Counted from the first letter of the stretch, positions 9,517 through 18,179 are shown. The stretch: DNA of 64,000 bases from Prolixibacteraceae bacterium (GCA_019459525.1 JAIBEY010000069.1:1-64000); one strand, 5' to 3'. Made by a program: numbers and translations. Notes: generated by a model from the letters alone, not told the origin.

Positions 9517-10287
9517 TTATTTTTTCTGAAAATAGTTGAGAATGGCCGAGTAAATACCTTGAGAATTGGCTGTTCCGGCGGTAATGAGTGGCTCGAGTCC
9601 ATTTCGGATGACTTCGGCAGATGTTGTTTGGCCGATACAAACCAATCTTAGCTTGGCCGGATCTGATTTTCCGGCGATGAGGTATAGCAGATTGGTGCAT
9701 GATGACGGACTGGTAAGTACAATCATATCGTACTTGTCGTCTATTATAAGTTGAAGGGCATTGTTATCAACGGTTTCCGGAAGAACGGTTTCGTAAAACA
9801 GTATTCGGGTACAAATCGCCTTTTTCGATATTTTATCTTCGATTACCGATCGGGCCAGATTGCCTATCGGGAAAAGAACCCGCTCGCCCAGATTAACCCG
9901 GTGAAAGAAGTCAGCTACAAAATCTTCAGCCGTGTTCCCCAAGTTAATGAACGAAGCCGAGGTTCCGTAACATTCCAGATGGGCTGCTGTTTTTTTGCCT
10001 ACCACTGCAATTTTTAAATGCTCCGGAAGCCCATAATTATTTTGGATTTCGAACAGGCGGGCGAAAAAGTATTTCAACCCGTTTGGGCTGGTGAAAACAA
10101 TCCAGTTAAAAGAATCGAGATTTTTTAATTGCAACCATCCAAACTCATCAAGTGGCAATGGTTTTACTTCGATGGTTGGCATCGGTACCAAGGTGGCCGA
10201 TTCTTCAGCAAGAAGGTTCTCTAACTCAGCTGACTGACCAACAGGCCTGGTGGAAATAAAAATTTTATTTTCGAGTAGTTTGCCCAT
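9517..10287 (-). CDS. hemD: uroporphyrinogen-III synthase
   Basis: This 256-aa protein cyclises hydroxymethylbilane with inversion of ring D to give uroporphyrinogen III. HemD sequences diverge widely, but the start [19 protein letters not shown], the motif [15 protein letters not shown], the strand [13 protein letters not shown] and the region [16 protein letters not shown] match the two-lobed HemD fold. Position supports it: it begins 5 bp after hemC, the enzyme that makes its unstable substrate, and ends 16 bp before hemB. Confidence 0.9.
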   Translation of the reverse strand: MGKLLENKIFISTRPVGQSAELENLLAEESATLVPMPTIEVKPLPLDEFGWLQLKNLDSFNWIVFTSPNGLKYFFARLFEIQNNYGLPEHLKIAVVGKKTAAHLECYGTSASFINLGNTAEDFVADFFHRVNLGERVLFPIGNLARSVIEDKISKKAICTRILFYETVLPETVDNNALQLIIDDKYDMIVLTSPSSCTNLLYLIAGKSDPAKLRLVCIGQTTSAEVIRNGLEPLITAGTANSQGIYSAILNYFQKK

Positions 10288-10292
10288 TGGGT

Positions 10293-11234
10293 TTAGTTGC
10301 TGTGTGGATTACCTGATTTAATTGCATTCAGAATTTCGGTGGCTCCTTTTTCCTGCATTTTACCGGCGAGGGCAATTCCAAGACTTGCACCCTGTGATAA
10401 TGCTCCCGAAATGGTTTCCCGAATGTATTGTTTTCCGTCTATGGAAGCAACAAACCCGCTAAGCGTTAAGGTGCCGTTATGGATACTTGAGAAACAACCC
10501 AGCGGAACCTGACACCCACCCTGAAGTTCGGCCAGAAAAGCCCGTTCGGCTACCACGGCTTCCCAGGTTTCGGTATGGTTGATTTTATTCACGAGGGTTT
10601 CAGTTTCCAGATCGCCGATTCGTGTTTCAATCGCAATGGCACCCTGACTTACTGCCGGAAGAATTACTTCAGGATCAATAATTTCGGTGATGTATTTTTC
10701 GAGGCCCAGCCGTTGCAGGCCAGCCGCAGCCATAATCATGGCGTCGCAATAACCATCTTCCATTTTCTGGAGACGGGAATTAACATTTCCGCGAATATCT
10801 TTAATGACAATCTGGTTGTTTATTTTCAGGAGGCCTGCAATGCGCCGGAGGCTTGAGGTAGCAACCACATCGCCGGCTCCAAGTTCCGAGAGTTTTTTCC
10901 CGTTTTTACTGACGAGCGCATCGCGAAATTCGCCCCGTTCCAAAACGGCGCCTAATTTTAGTCCTTCGGGAAGGGTTGTTGGCAGGTCTTTCAGGCTGTG
11001 AACAGCCAAATCAACGGTACCATCTATCAGCGCATTTTCAATTTCTTTGGTAAATAATCCCTTGTCGCCGATTTTTGAAAGCGCAACATCGAGAATTTTA
11101 TCACCTTTTGTTTTTATAATTTCCAGTTCAACCTGTAGTTCGGGGAACAATATTTCGAGCGTAGCCTTTACCTTTTTTGCTTGATAAAGTGCAAGTTGGC
11201 TGCCACGGGTGCCAATTTTAATCATTTTTTTCAT
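10293..11234 (-). CDS. hemC: hydroxymethylbilane synthase (porphobilinogen deaminase)
   Basis: HemC (313 aa) polymerises four porphobilinogen units into hydroxymethylbilane on a dipyrromethane cofactor. The cofactor cysteine is C241 in ELQGGCQVPLGC. N-terminal IGTRGSQLALYQAK and DLAVHSLKDLPTTLP, with the catalytic Asp region, are all present. The start may be the ATG at 11232-11234 or the one three codons later (11223-11225), which fits the family start IKIGTRGS slightly better. It lies 46 bp after hemA and 5 bp before hemD, so co-translation with hemD is likely. Confidence 0.96.
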   Translation of the reverse strand: MKKMIKIGTRGSQLALYQAKKVKATLEILFPELQVELEIIKTKGDKILDVALSKIGDKGLFTKEIENALIDGTVDLAVHSLKDLPTTLPEGLKLGAVLERGEFRDALVSKNGKKLSELGAGDVVATSSLRRIAGLLKINNQIVIKDIRGNVNSRLQKMEDGYCDAMIMAAAGLQRLGLEKYITEIIDPEVILPAVSQGAIAIETRIGDLETETLVNKINHTETWEAVVAERAFLAELQGGCQVPLGCFSSIHNGTLTLSGFVASIDGKQYIRETISGALSQGASLGIALAGKMQEKGATEILNAIKSGNPHSN

Positions 11235-11280
11235 TGGGTTCGTTCAATCGCAAAACGAGCGGATTTACAGTCAAAATAAT

Positions 11281-12534
11281 TTAGTCGAATTTAAATAAAT
11301 CATTGATGATTTTTAACGAATCGATATTTTTTCCGTTATCCGTTAAATCTTTCAGGTTTTTGATCAGTAAACGCGTGTATCGTTGGGTGAGGTGTTTGGC
11401 ATAATCGTCAACAATTTCCTGCATTTCCGGAGTATTCAACTTTCTGTAAGTCGATAATTCTTCCTGGTTAATAGTCTGGAAATTAGTTGTTATCGTATTG
11501 ATCGCAGGTCGTAACGAACGGCTGGCGAGCCATTCATTGAAATCGGCAACTACTTCGTCTATAATTATTTTGGCTTTTTCGGCACTTTCTTTTTTCTTTT
11601 CGGTGGTTTGTCTTACTATTTCCTGGAGGTCGTCAACTCCCAGAACATTAATGTTTTCAAGATCGGCAACTGATTTTTCAATGTTACGCGGAACAGATAA
11701 GTCGATGTAAACCTGCGGATGATTGTTCCGAAGTGATAGTGACTTCGTCACCATCTCCTGAGTAATCAGTGGATTTGGAGCTGAAGTGGCAATCATGACA
11801 ATATCATTTTCGTATAGCGAATCTTCAAATTTTTCGAATGGAACAGCAACCCCATTGTATTTATTGGCTGTTTTTTCGGCTTTTTCAAATGTACGGTTGG
11901 TAACTGTAACGCGGCCAACTCCTTTTTTTGCTATATTCTGTAAGGCCAGATTTCCGGTTTCGCCTGTGCCAACTAACAATACGCTTTTATCACTTACGCC
12001 ATTAAGCAAACAGGCGCACATTTCAACCGCGGCGCTGCTCACCGAGGTGATCCCAAGTTTGATCCCGGTTTCGGTCCGTACACGTTTCCCGGCTTCAAAT
12101 GATTTCTGAAAAAGCCGCATCAGAACAGCATCGGTGAGCGCCAGCTCGGTACAGGTGATGTAAGCTTCTTTAACTTGCCCGATAATCTGATCTTCGCCAA
12201 TGATCAACGAATCAAGACCCGAAACAACCTCGAATAAATGCCTGACAGCACCGGCATTGGCACGGTGGTAAAAGTAATGCCAGCAATGGTCGTTTACTCC
12301 TTTAAATTTTTTCACAGTCTCGTAAAGCAACTCAAATGCAGTCTGGTTGTCGTGCTTGTCTTGCGAGAAATAGATCTCGGTGCGGTTACACGTTGAAATC
12401 AGGACCAGATCAGCAATTTCAGTTTCTTGTTGAAGAAGCTCTGAAAATGAGACAATGTCAGTTTTTGAAAACGAGAATTTTTCGCGAATTTCCAGCGGCG
12501 CTGTTTTATAGCTAATTCCTATCACCCCAATCAT
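11281..12534 (-). CDS. hemA: glutamyl-tRNA reductase
   Basis: HemA (417 aa) reduces glutamyl-tRNA(Glu) to glutamate-1-semialdehyde with NADPH, the committed step of the C5 heme pathway. The catalytic cysteine is C49 in LISTCNRTEIYF; the NADPH-binding motif GTGETGNLALQNIAKKG is near residue 190, and a C-terminal dimerisation helix is present. It is the first gene of the minus-strand heme cluster, so it is the expected control point; a clear TAnnTTTG promoter was not found immediately in front of it, and it may be read from the promoter of the small gene upstream. Confidence 0.96.
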   Translation of the reverse strand: MIGVIGISYKTAPLEIREKFSFSKTDIVSFSELLQQETEIADLVLISTCNRTEIYFSQDKHDNQTAFELLYETVKKFKGVNDHCWHYFYHRANAGAVRHLFEVVSGLDSLIIGEDQIIGQVKEAYITCTELALTDAVLMRLFQKSFEAGKRVRTETGIKLGITSVSSAAVEMCACLLNGVSDKSVLLVGTGETGNLALQNIAKKGVGRVTVTNRTFEKAEKTANKYNGVAVPFEKFEDSLYENDIVMIATSAPNPLITQEMVTKSLSLRNNHPQVYIDLSVPRNIEKSVADLENINVLGVDDLQEIVRQTTEKKKESAEKAKIIIDEVVADFNEWLASRSLRPAINTITTNFQTINQEELSTYRKLNTPEMQEIVDDYAKHLTQRYTRLLIKNLKDLTDNGKNIDSLKIINDLFKFD

Positions 12535-12657
12535 AATGTATCTTTATCAGGATTGCTAACCCAAAACAATTATGCACAATAAAAGTTGTTTTTTAGCTTG
12601 TAAAAGGCAACTAAAATGTCCTTGCTAAAATAAAAAGCGTGCAAACTTTCGAAGGAA

Positions 12658-13011
12658 TTAAACTGATGGTGGTGGTCGTGAGAAACGGAATCCGGAATAA
12701 TAGAAGTCGGGCACATCCAAATCCCAAATTTGAAAAGTTGTCGTCCGGGTATCCGGAAAATAAACCGAAGTATCTGTGGATAGTAAAATTTCTGACAGGT
12801 CTTGGGTGGGTGTTGGATTTAACTGAAAGTAAAAGGTTGCTTGCTCGGGTGTTTTTTGCTTAGCTTCAACCGGAATGGTTACTGCTGAAACAGTTTCGAC
12901 AGACTCTTCATCAGAGCTATTATTGAACATACCCATTGCAAAGCCGAAAAAATAAAATGCGGCTAGCAGTAAATAGGGCAGTGGTGTTGATAATAGTCCG
13001 AGAAAAAACAC
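12658..13011 (-). CDS. small membrane protein upstream of hemA, function unknown
   Basis: A 117-aa protein with one hydrophobic segment at residues 1-27 (a membrane anchor or uncleaved signal) and an acidic to neutral remainder ending GFRFSRPPPSV. The only start that fits is a GTG at 13009-13011, since an in-frame TAA lies three codons upstream. Small proteins with this SRPPPS ending are common in Bacteroidota to my knowledge, without a known function. A TAnnTTTG promoter element lies 79 bases before the start. It is in line with hemA (123 bp gap), so hemA may share its transcript. Confidence 0.65.
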   Translation of the reverse strand: MFFLGLLSTPLPYLLLAAFYFFGFAMGMFNNSSDEESVETVSAVTIPVEAKQKTPEQATFYFQLNPTPTQDLSEILLSTDTSVYFPDTRTTTFQIWDLDVPDFYYSGFRFSRPPPSV

Positions 13012-13089
13012 AGTCAGTTAAATTTAGAGTTAATGGTTCAATACGATCATCTTGCCATTAAACGAACACCAAGACGATTTGTTGAGTTG

Positions 13090-13097
13090 CAAATGTA
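13090..13097 (-). promoter_or_regulatory. promoter -7 element for the small gene before hemA
   Basis: Minus-strand TACATTTG followed by C, an exact match to the Bacteroidota -7 form TAnnTTTG, 79 bases upstream of the GTG start. No good TTTG -33 box is seen at the usual distance. Confidence 0.5.
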
Positions 13098-13312
13098 ACA
13101 ATTCCGAATAAATAGGAGGACCTTGCGGAATTGATATTTATCAGCAAAGTCAAACATTATTTTGAGCCCGATTTGAACCTGTTGGTGGAGAGATAATTTT
13201 AAAGATTCCAGGTATAGAAAATGATTGCAGATTAATTAATTGTCGCTTCCCCCAATTCTATTTTTATTGCAAATAAAGTAAAAATCACTGTTTCCGGAAT
13301 AATTCTTATTTG

Positions 13313-13320
13313 CATCTTTG
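13313..13320 (+). promoter_or_regulatory. promoter -7 element for the DUF47-pit operon
   Basis: CATCTTTG followed by TGCC, seven of eight matches to TAnnTTTG, 42 bases before the ATG. The same CATCTTTG form stands exactly at the expected place before rnpB (17695-17702), which supports it. Confidence 0.5.
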
Positions 13321-13362
13321 TGCCCTGAATTTAAGGATTGATTTTTTATTAAAATTAATGAT

Positions 13363-14010
13363 ATGAATTTTTCTGGTTTACTTAAGTATTTTGTTCCCAA
13401 GGAAAAAAAGTTTTACGCTATGTTTAATCAGGCCGCTGAAAATACCATTGAAGCTTCGGCTGCGCTCGAAAAACTTTTTAATACTCCGTCGGCTGATGAT
13501 CGGCGGGCTATAGGTCTGACTATAAAAGCGATAGAAAAGAAAGGCGATGAGTTTACCAACCAGATCTTTGATGTGTTGAATCATTCCTTTATTACCCCGT
13601 TTGACCGGGAAGATATTAACGACCTGACTTCGAAAATTGACGATGTGGTTGATTTAATTTATAGTTTGTCCGGAAAAGTGGATCTGTACCGATGCACAAA
13701 TTTCAGCAGCTATATGAAGGAAATGGTCGCTATTATTCATCAAGGTTGTCTCCAGATTAAGGTTGCTGTTGGCGGACTGGAAGACTTTAAAAATTCGCAA
13801 AAGGTTTTAAAATCCTGCAAGGAGCTGCATAAACTCGAAAGCAGGGTTGACGAGTATTACCACATGGCCATTTCGAGCCTTTTCGAAAATGAAAAAGATC
13901 CGATTGAGTTGATTAAACAAAAAGAAATCCTTCAGAATATTGAAAAGATAGCCAACAAAATTGAAGATGTTTCTGATGTGGTCAAAACGATACTGGTAAA
14001 ATACGCCTGA
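13363..14010 (+). CDS. DUF47 (PhoU-like) phosphate transport regulator
   Basis: A 215-aa all-helical protein of the DUF47 / PhoU-like family, seen in KYFVPKEKKFYAMFNQAAENT at the start and repeated E/D-rich helices such as IEKKGDEFTNQIFDVLNHSFITPFDREDI, the usual DUF47 core. Such proteins are found next to Pit phosphate transporters and are thought to modulate them. Here the Pit gene follows 41 bp later on the same strand, so the two form an operon with the promoter at 13313-13320. Confidence 0.92.
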   Translation: MNFSGLLKYFVPKEKKFYAMFNQAAENTIEASAALEKLFNTPSADDRRAIGLTIKAIEKKGDEFTNQIFDVLNHSFITPFDREDINDLTSKIDDVVDLIYSLSGKVDLYRCTNFSSYMKEMVAIIHQGCLQIKVAVGGLEDFKNSQKVLKSCKELHKLESRVDEYYHMAISSLFENEKDPIELIKQKEILQNIEKIANKIEDVSDVVKTILVKYA

Positions 14011-14051
14011 TTCAGGAGCCGTAATTAGTTTTTAATCTTTTATTTCAGGCT

Positions 14052-15113
14052 ATGCTTACGATATTGATTGTTATAATTGTTTTAGCATTTGTGTTCGATC
14101 TGATTAACGGGTTTCACGATGCTGCCAATTCCATTGCCACGGTAGTTTCCACCAAAGTACTGGCCCCACTGCCTGCCGTAATTTGGGCCGCCTTTTTTAA
14201 TTTCGTGGCTTATTGGATTTTTGATTTAAAGGTTGCCAATACCGTTGCTAAAACTGTTGACAGCAGTGTCATCAGCCTCCAGGTTATCTTAGCTGGCATT
14301 GTTGCTGCTATTATCTGGAACCTTCTGACCTGGTATTTTGGAATCCCATCATCTTCATCACATACTTTAATCGGTGGTTTTGCCGGCGCTGCTGTTGCAC
14401 ATACCGGAAGTTTTACAGTAATTAATCAGGCCGTAATCCTTAAAACAATCGGATTTATTTTTCTGGCTCCAATTATTGGGATGTTGATGTCCTATTTGAT
14501 TACGCTGATTATTTTGTGGACATGCCGACGGGTTAACCCGCATCATGCCGATAAATGGTTCAAAAGGCTTCAGTTGGTATCTTCCGGAGCGTTTAGTTTA
14601 GGCCATGGCGGAAGCGATTCGCAAAAAGTGGTCGGGATTATCAGCGCTGCGATGATGGTTTACATCGCTCACCTGAATGTCAACGGACTTCATATTCCGG
14701 ATTGGGTGCATGTTTCAGAAACGGTTGATGCCTTGGGTAAAAAACACCTGCATGTCCCGTCATGGATTCCGATTTCCTGTTATACGGCCATATCAGTTGG
14801 TACGATGATGGGCGGCTGGCGAATAGTTAAAACTATGGGAACTAAAATCACCAAAGTTACCCCGGTTGAAGGTGTTGCTGCCGAAACGGCTGGGGCTGTT
14901 ACCTTGTTCGCCGTTTCTCAGGGACTAGGTATTCCTGTAAGTACTACGCATACGATTGCCGGTTCAATCATGGGTGTGGGAATGACTAAACGTCTTTCGG
15001 CTGTTCGTTGGGGTGTTGCTACCAACTTATTGGTGGCGTGGGTTTTAACCATACCTGTGAGTATGTTTATTGCCGGATTGGTTTATCTGGCTATTACGGC
15101 TATGGGAATATAA
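14052..15113 (+). CDS. pitA: inorganic phosphate transporter, Pit family
   Basis: A 353-aa polytopic membrane protein of the Pit/PiT family, which imports phosphate (as metal-phosphate with protons or Na+). The two family repeats show as GFHDAANSIATVVSTKVLAP near residue 20 and the second copy near 280-300 (GIPVSTTHTIAGSIMGVG), with ten or so hydrophobic segments. It is the second gene of an operon with DUF47 and is followed by a strong bidirectional terminator. The symbol pitA is used by family; low-affinity phosphate uptake is inferred from the family. Confidence 0.92.
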   Translation: MLTILIVIIVLAFVFDLINGFHDAANSIATVVSTKVLAPLPAVIWAAFFNFVAYWIFDLKVANTVAKTVDSSVISLQVILAGIVAAIIWNLLTWYFGIPSSSSHTLIGGFAGAAVAHTGSFTVINQAVILKTIGFIFLAPIIGMLMSYLITLIILWTCRRVNPHHADKWFKRLQLVSSGAFSLGHGGSDSQKVVGIISAAMMVYIAHLNVNGLHIPDWVHVSETVDALGKKHLHVPSWIPISCYTAISVGTMMGGWRIVKTMGTKITKVTPVEGVAAETAGAVTLFAVSQGLGIPVSTTHTIAGSIMGVGMTKRLSAVRWGVATNLLVAWVLTIPVSMFIAGLVYLAITAMGI

Positions 15114-15131
15114 ATTTACCTTAATAAAAGC

Positions 15132-15175
15132 AGAAAATGCATGTCGGATTTATTCCAACATGCATTTTCTTTTTT
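15132..15175. terminator. bidirectional terminator between pit and queA
   Basis: A perfect 13-bp stem (15132-15144 with 15158-15170; AGAAAATGCATGT and its complement), 13-nt loop, then a run of T on the plus side and of A before the stem. It separates convergent pit (+) and queA (-). Confidence 0.88.
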
Positions 15176-16418
15176 AATCCTTTAGGTACAAATTGCTGTC
15201 GCCGTAACTTAGAAAACGGTAATCGTTAACCAAAGCATGTGCATATATGTTTCGCCAGTCCTGACCCAAATAGGCTGAAATCAACAGGAGCAGTGTGCTT
15301 TGCGGCTGGTGGAAATTGGTAATTAGTCCGTCAACAATCCTGAACTGGTATCCGGGAGCAATAATAATTTGCGTGGATGCCGATAAATAATCGGTTTGAT
15401 GTTTGTCTAAAAGGCCTACAAGCGCCTTTAAAGCCTGATTGGACTGAATTGAATTTTCATTTTCCTGGTAGGCCTCCCACTGCGAAATTTTTAAATCTTC
15501 GATGTTGATTTCCTGATTTTGACAAGCCTGAACACCAAGCCAGTAAAGGCTTTCCAGCGTTCGGACGGATGTAGTTCCCACCGCAATTTTTTTTCCGGAA
15601 TGATGAATAAGCTTGTTCAGAAAATCACGACTGATATACAAATGCTCGGAGTGCATTTCGTGCCCCGAAATGGTTTCGCTTTTAACCGGCTGAAATGTTC
15701 CGGCGCCCACATGCAGAGTTAGTTCGGCCAGCTCGTGCCCTTCATCTTGCAAATGATTGAACACTTTTTCGGTAAAGTGCAATCCGGCTGTGGGTGCAGC
15801 TACCGAACCCTTTATTTTGGAATACACCGTTTGGTAGCGTTCCAGGTCGCTTTGTTCGGGTTCGCGATTCAGGTATGGCGGAATGGGTAACGATCCGGCA
15901 TGTTCAATGATTCTTGAAAATTCAAAATCAGGATTGTCCCAGCTGAACCGGATCAGGCTTTTATTCGTTTCCGGATCAATCTGCTCAGCACACAATTCGA
16001 TTTCGGTTTCGTCAATCCAAATGGTTTTCTTCAGGCGTTCACCTTTCCACTTTTTTTGGTTGCCAATCATACATTTCCAAATGCACGATTCGGTGGTTTG
16101 AAAGGCAATCTGGTAATCAGCCGGTTCATGTGGATCCAGACAAAATATCTCGATTTTGGCGCCGGTTTCTTTCTGGAAATGAAGCCGTGCACGAATAACT
16201 TTCGTGTTGTTGAAAATCAGCAAACTATTGGCGGGCAAATGTTCCGGTAGATTTGTGAATTGCGTGTCCTGAATGTTGCCGTTCTTCCAAACCAGCAACT
16301 TCGACTGATCGCGTTCAGCCAACGGATATTTAGCTATTTTATCATCGGGCAATTCGTAGGCATAATCGCTTATCGATATTCCTGTTACCTGTTCGAGTAG
16401 TTTATTTGTGTTTTCCAT
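15174..16418 (-). CDS. queA: S-adenosylmethionine:tRNA ribosyltransferase-isomerase
   Basis: QueA (414 aa) moves the ribosyl group of SAM to 7-aminomethyl-7-deazaguanine in tRNA to make epoxyqueuosine. Recognised by YELPDDKIAKYPLAERDQSKLL near the start, LLIFNNTKVIRARL, the strongly conserved VAAPTAGLHFTE region and the C-terminal TNFHQPQSTLLLLISAYLG. I start at the ATG 16416-16418; an in-frame ATG 12 codons earlier would start upstream of or within the promoter. A promoter with both boxes lies immediately in front (16433-16463), divergent from the Smr gene. Confidence 0.94.
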   Translation of the reverse strand: MENTNKLLEQVTGISISDYAYELPDDKIAKYPLAERDQSKLLVWKNGNIQDTQFTNLPEHLPANSLLIFNNTKVIRARLHFQKETGAKIEIFCLDPHEPADYQIAFQTTESCIWKCMIGNQKKWKGERLKKTIWIDETEIELCAEQIDPETNKSLIRFSWDNPDFEFSRIIEHAGSLPIPPYLNREPEQSDLERYQTVYSKIKGSVAAPTAGLHFTEKVFNHLQDEGHELAELTLHVGAGTFQPVKSETISGHEMHSEHLYISRDFLNKLIHHSGKKIAVGTTSVRTLESLYWLGVQACQNQEINIEDLKISQWEAYQENENSIQSNQALKALVGLLDKHQTDYLSASTQIIIAPGYQFRIVDGLITNFHQPQSTLLLLISAYLGQDWRNIYAHALVNDYRFLSYGDSNLYLKD

Positions 16419-16432
16419 AGGTTTCTGGCGGC

Positions 16433-16463
16433 CAAAATTACAGAAACAATGCATTCAGTCAAA
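16433..16463 (-). promoter_or_regulatory. queA promoter (-33 and -7 boxes)
   Basis: On the minus strand TTTG (16460-16463), 19-nt spacer, TAATTTTG (16433-16440): a full match to the Bacteroidota promoter, 15 bases before the queA ATG. The short distance supports the downstream start of queA. Confidence 0.7.
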
Positions 16464-16471
16464 ATTCGTGT

Positions 16472-16479
16472 TAGTTTTG
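16472..16479 (+). promoter_or_regulatory. promoter -7 element for the Smr-domain gene
   Basis: TAGTTTTG followed by TG, an exact TAnnTTTG match 20 bases before the ATG at 16499. No TTTG box at the usual -33 position was seen. It is divergent from, and interleaved closely with, the queA promoter. Confidence 0.5.
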
Positions 16480-16498
16480 TGTAAAATTTTAGAAAAAG

Positions 16499-17539
16499 AT
16501 GAAAGCAGGAGATAAAGTCAGGTTTTTGAATGCCGTTGGAGGCGGTGTTGTTAAATCGGTCATCAACAAAACGATGGTGAATGTTGAAGATTACGATGGG
16601 TTTGAAGTACCAACCCTGATTAGTGAATTGGTGGTGGTTGACGATTCGCTGTCGATGAATACAGAAAAGCGCTTTGCACGGATTCGGGCCAACGAAAAAA
16701 AGGAAGAGCAACCCGAAATAAAGGAGCAACCCAAAGCAGAACCGAAATACATTGCCGGTAAAGATTCTCCCGATTGTTACCTGGCCTTTGTCCCGCAGAA
16801 TGAGGCCAATCCGGTGGATGGGGAATTAAAAGTTTATCTGGTAAACAACAGCAATAATTTTGTGCTTTACAATTACAGTCACCTGAAAAATAAGGTTTAC
16901 CGCAGTGTTGAATCGGGTAAAATGAACCCAAACAGCAAACGGTACCTGGAAAGTTTCACCCGGATGGATTTGAATGAATTACCTGATTTTCAGTTTCAGT
17001 TGGTATTCTTCCTGGAAGAATCGCCAAAGCTGGAAAGTCCGGTGGTAAAAAGTCTTCGCCTGAACCCGGTGAAGTTCTACCGCCAGAACAGTTACGAAAA
17101 GACCAAATATTTTACACAAAATGCGATGGTGATTTCGTTGCTCGAAACTGAGCTGGAGACTGAAGTGGAAAAACTTACTGAATCGGAAGTGGCAAAAGTG
17201 ATTCAGGAGAAAGACGAACCCAAGGTGGTGTTAAAACGCACCGTTTCGCCTGAACTGGTTGAAATTGACCTGCACATTCACGAACTGCTTGAGGATACAC
17301 GTGGCCTAAGTAACCACGAAATGCTCGAAGTCCAGTTGGGTCGTTTCCGCAACGAGCTGGAAACCGCGATTGGCAACGGAACCAAACGAATCGTTTTTAT
17401 TCACGGTATTGGTAATGGAACGCTCAAACAGGAGCTTCGCAAAGAACTCAGCGCCAAATATAAAAAATACTATTTTCAGGATGCCAGCTTTAAAGAATAT
17501 GGCTATGGCGCCACGATGGTGATCCTGAAAAACGCCTAA
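16499..17539 (+). CDS. DUF2027 / Smr-domain protein
   Basis: A 346-aa protein. The N-terminus (MKAGDKVRFLNAVGGGVV) and the central beta-rich part match the Bacteroidota DUF2027 family; the last about 85 residues are an Smr domain, with EIDLHIHEL near residue 257 (the DLH motif) and VFIHGIGNGTLKQELR near 298 (the HGxGxGxLR motif). Smr domains nick DNA or RNA and occur at the end of MutS2; here there is no MutS part, so a mismatch-repair name is not justified. The linker at about 65-85 is Glu/Lys-rich. Substrate and role are unknown. Confidence 0.9.
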   Translation: MKAGDKVRFLNAVGGGVVKSVINKTMVNVEDYDGFEVPTLISELVVVDDSLSMNTEKRFARIRANEKKEEQPEIKEQPKAEPKYIAGKDSPDCYLAFVPQNEANPVDGELKVYLVNNSNNFVLYNYSHLKNKVYRSVESGKMNPNSKRYLESFTRMDLNELPDFQFQLVFFLEESPKLESPVVKSLRLNPVKFYRQNSYEKTKYFTQNAMVISLLETELETEVEKLTESEVAKVIQEKDEPKVVLKRTVSPELVEIDLHIHELLEDTRGLSNHEMLEVQLGRFRNELETAIGNGTKRIVFIHGIGNGTLKQELRKELSAKYKKYYFQDASFKEYGYGATMVILKNA

Positions 17540-17540
17540 A

Positions 17541-17690
17541 AGTTCCAGGTTCCAAGTTTAAAGTTCCAAGTTTTGTTTTGCGAAGAGTGACGTTTTGGAT
17601 AGTTGATATTTCTTATTTCATGATTCTTATTTTCAGAAATCTCCATTTTAATGCAAACTTGGAACATGGAACCTAAAACTTGAAACTATT
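17541..17690. repeat. inverted word-like repeats before rnpB
   Basis: 17541-17575 reads as GTTCCAGGTTCCAAG then GTTCCAAGTTTTG; 17654-17690 reads ACTTGGAACATGGAACC then ACTTGAAACT, the inverse. The halves can pair with a loop of about 80 nt. The arrangement is the same as in the hemE-hemN gap (4436-4663). It may serve as a terminator after the Smr gene (inference). Confidence 0.55.
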
Positions 17691-17694
17691 TTCC

Positions 17695-17702
17695 CATCTT
17701 TG
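17695..17702 (+). promoter_or_regulatory. rnpB promoter -7 element
   Basis: CATCTTTG followed by C ends three bases before the predicted RNA start, exactly where a Bacteroidota -7 box should be. One mismatch (C for T) to TAnnTTTG. Confidence 0.55.
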
Positions 17703-17704
17703 CC

Positions 17705-18127
17705 GCGCAAACCGCTCTATCGCTGTCCCGGGTAACCGGGAGGGAGGAAAGTCCGGGCAACACAGGGCACCATGCTTCTTAACAGGAAGGCGGGTGAAAG
17801 CTTGCAGTAAGGTAACAGAAAATGACCACCCGGTTTTGACGTGTCACGACCGGGAACGGGTGAAAAGGTGAGGCAAAAGCTCACCGGTGGTGGTGGCAAC
17901 ATCGCCAGCCGTACCTCTGATGGGTTGCAAAGCCAAATATATCATGATTTTCCGGTACGCCGGAATACAGAACGGCCCGTTTTGATTCTTCGGAAGTCGT
18001 GAGGGGTAGGCTGCTCGATCAGCTTTGAGAAAAGCTGGCTAGACAAATGATAGAGGCTCTGAGACTTCGGCGTGAGCTCAGTCGAACGCTTGTCGAAGAG
18101 TACAGAACCCGGCTTACAGGTTTGCGT
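17705..18127 (+). ncRNA. rnpB: RNase P RNA (class A)
   Basis: RNase P RNA removes 5' leaders from precursor tRNAs. The universally conserved GAGGAAAGTCCGGGC (P4 side) is at 17741-17756 and the 3' partner ACAGAACCCGGCTTA at 18102-18116; ACAGAAAATGACC occurs in the middle. Helix P1 closes the molecule: CGCAAACC at 17706-17713 pairs with GGTTTGCG at 18119-18126, which fixes both ends within a base or so. Between AAATGATAG (18045-18053) and TACAGAACCC, where many species have a short connector or P19 helix, this gene has a roughly 40-nt insert that is a copy of an interspersed repeat. A terminator hairpin follows directly. Confidence 0.95.
18059..18097. repeat. interspersed 39-nt repeat, copy inside rnpB
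   Basis: The complement of 18059-18097 matches 46756-46794 at 33 of 39 positions without gaps; shared core GCAAGCGTTCGACTGA-like. The element contains an inner palindrome TGAGCTCA and can fold on CTTCG/CGAAG. Confidence 0.75.
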
Positions 18128-18137
18128 TTTTTATATA

Positions 18138-18179
18138 AAAAAGTAAAGGCGATCTTCAAACGGTCGCCTTTACTTTTTA
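18138..18179 (+). terminator. rnpB terminator
   Basis: AAAGTAAAGGCGA (to 18152) pairs with TCGCCTTTACTTTTT (18164-18178) around an 11-nt loop, ending in a T run. It abuts the 3' end of the broken antitoxin gene on the other strand and so probably serves both. Confidence 0.85.

Larger units (their letters stand above)
13012..13362. other. divergent promoter region between hemA side and phosphate transport side
   Basis: 351 bp without a gene. It separates minus-strand genes leading into the heme cluster from the plus-strand DUF47-pit pair and holds a probable promoter for each side (13090-13097 minus, 13313-13320 plus). I see no other structured feature. Confidence 0.6.

Noticed and set aside
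9501-9602. Longer N-terminus for hemB
   Set aside because: It would overlap hemD by 86 bases and adds 34 residues with no likeness to the family; the family begins at the ATG at 9500.
16419-16454. 12-residue extension of QueA
   Set aside because: The queA promoter -7 box lies within it, so it cannot be translated from that transcript.
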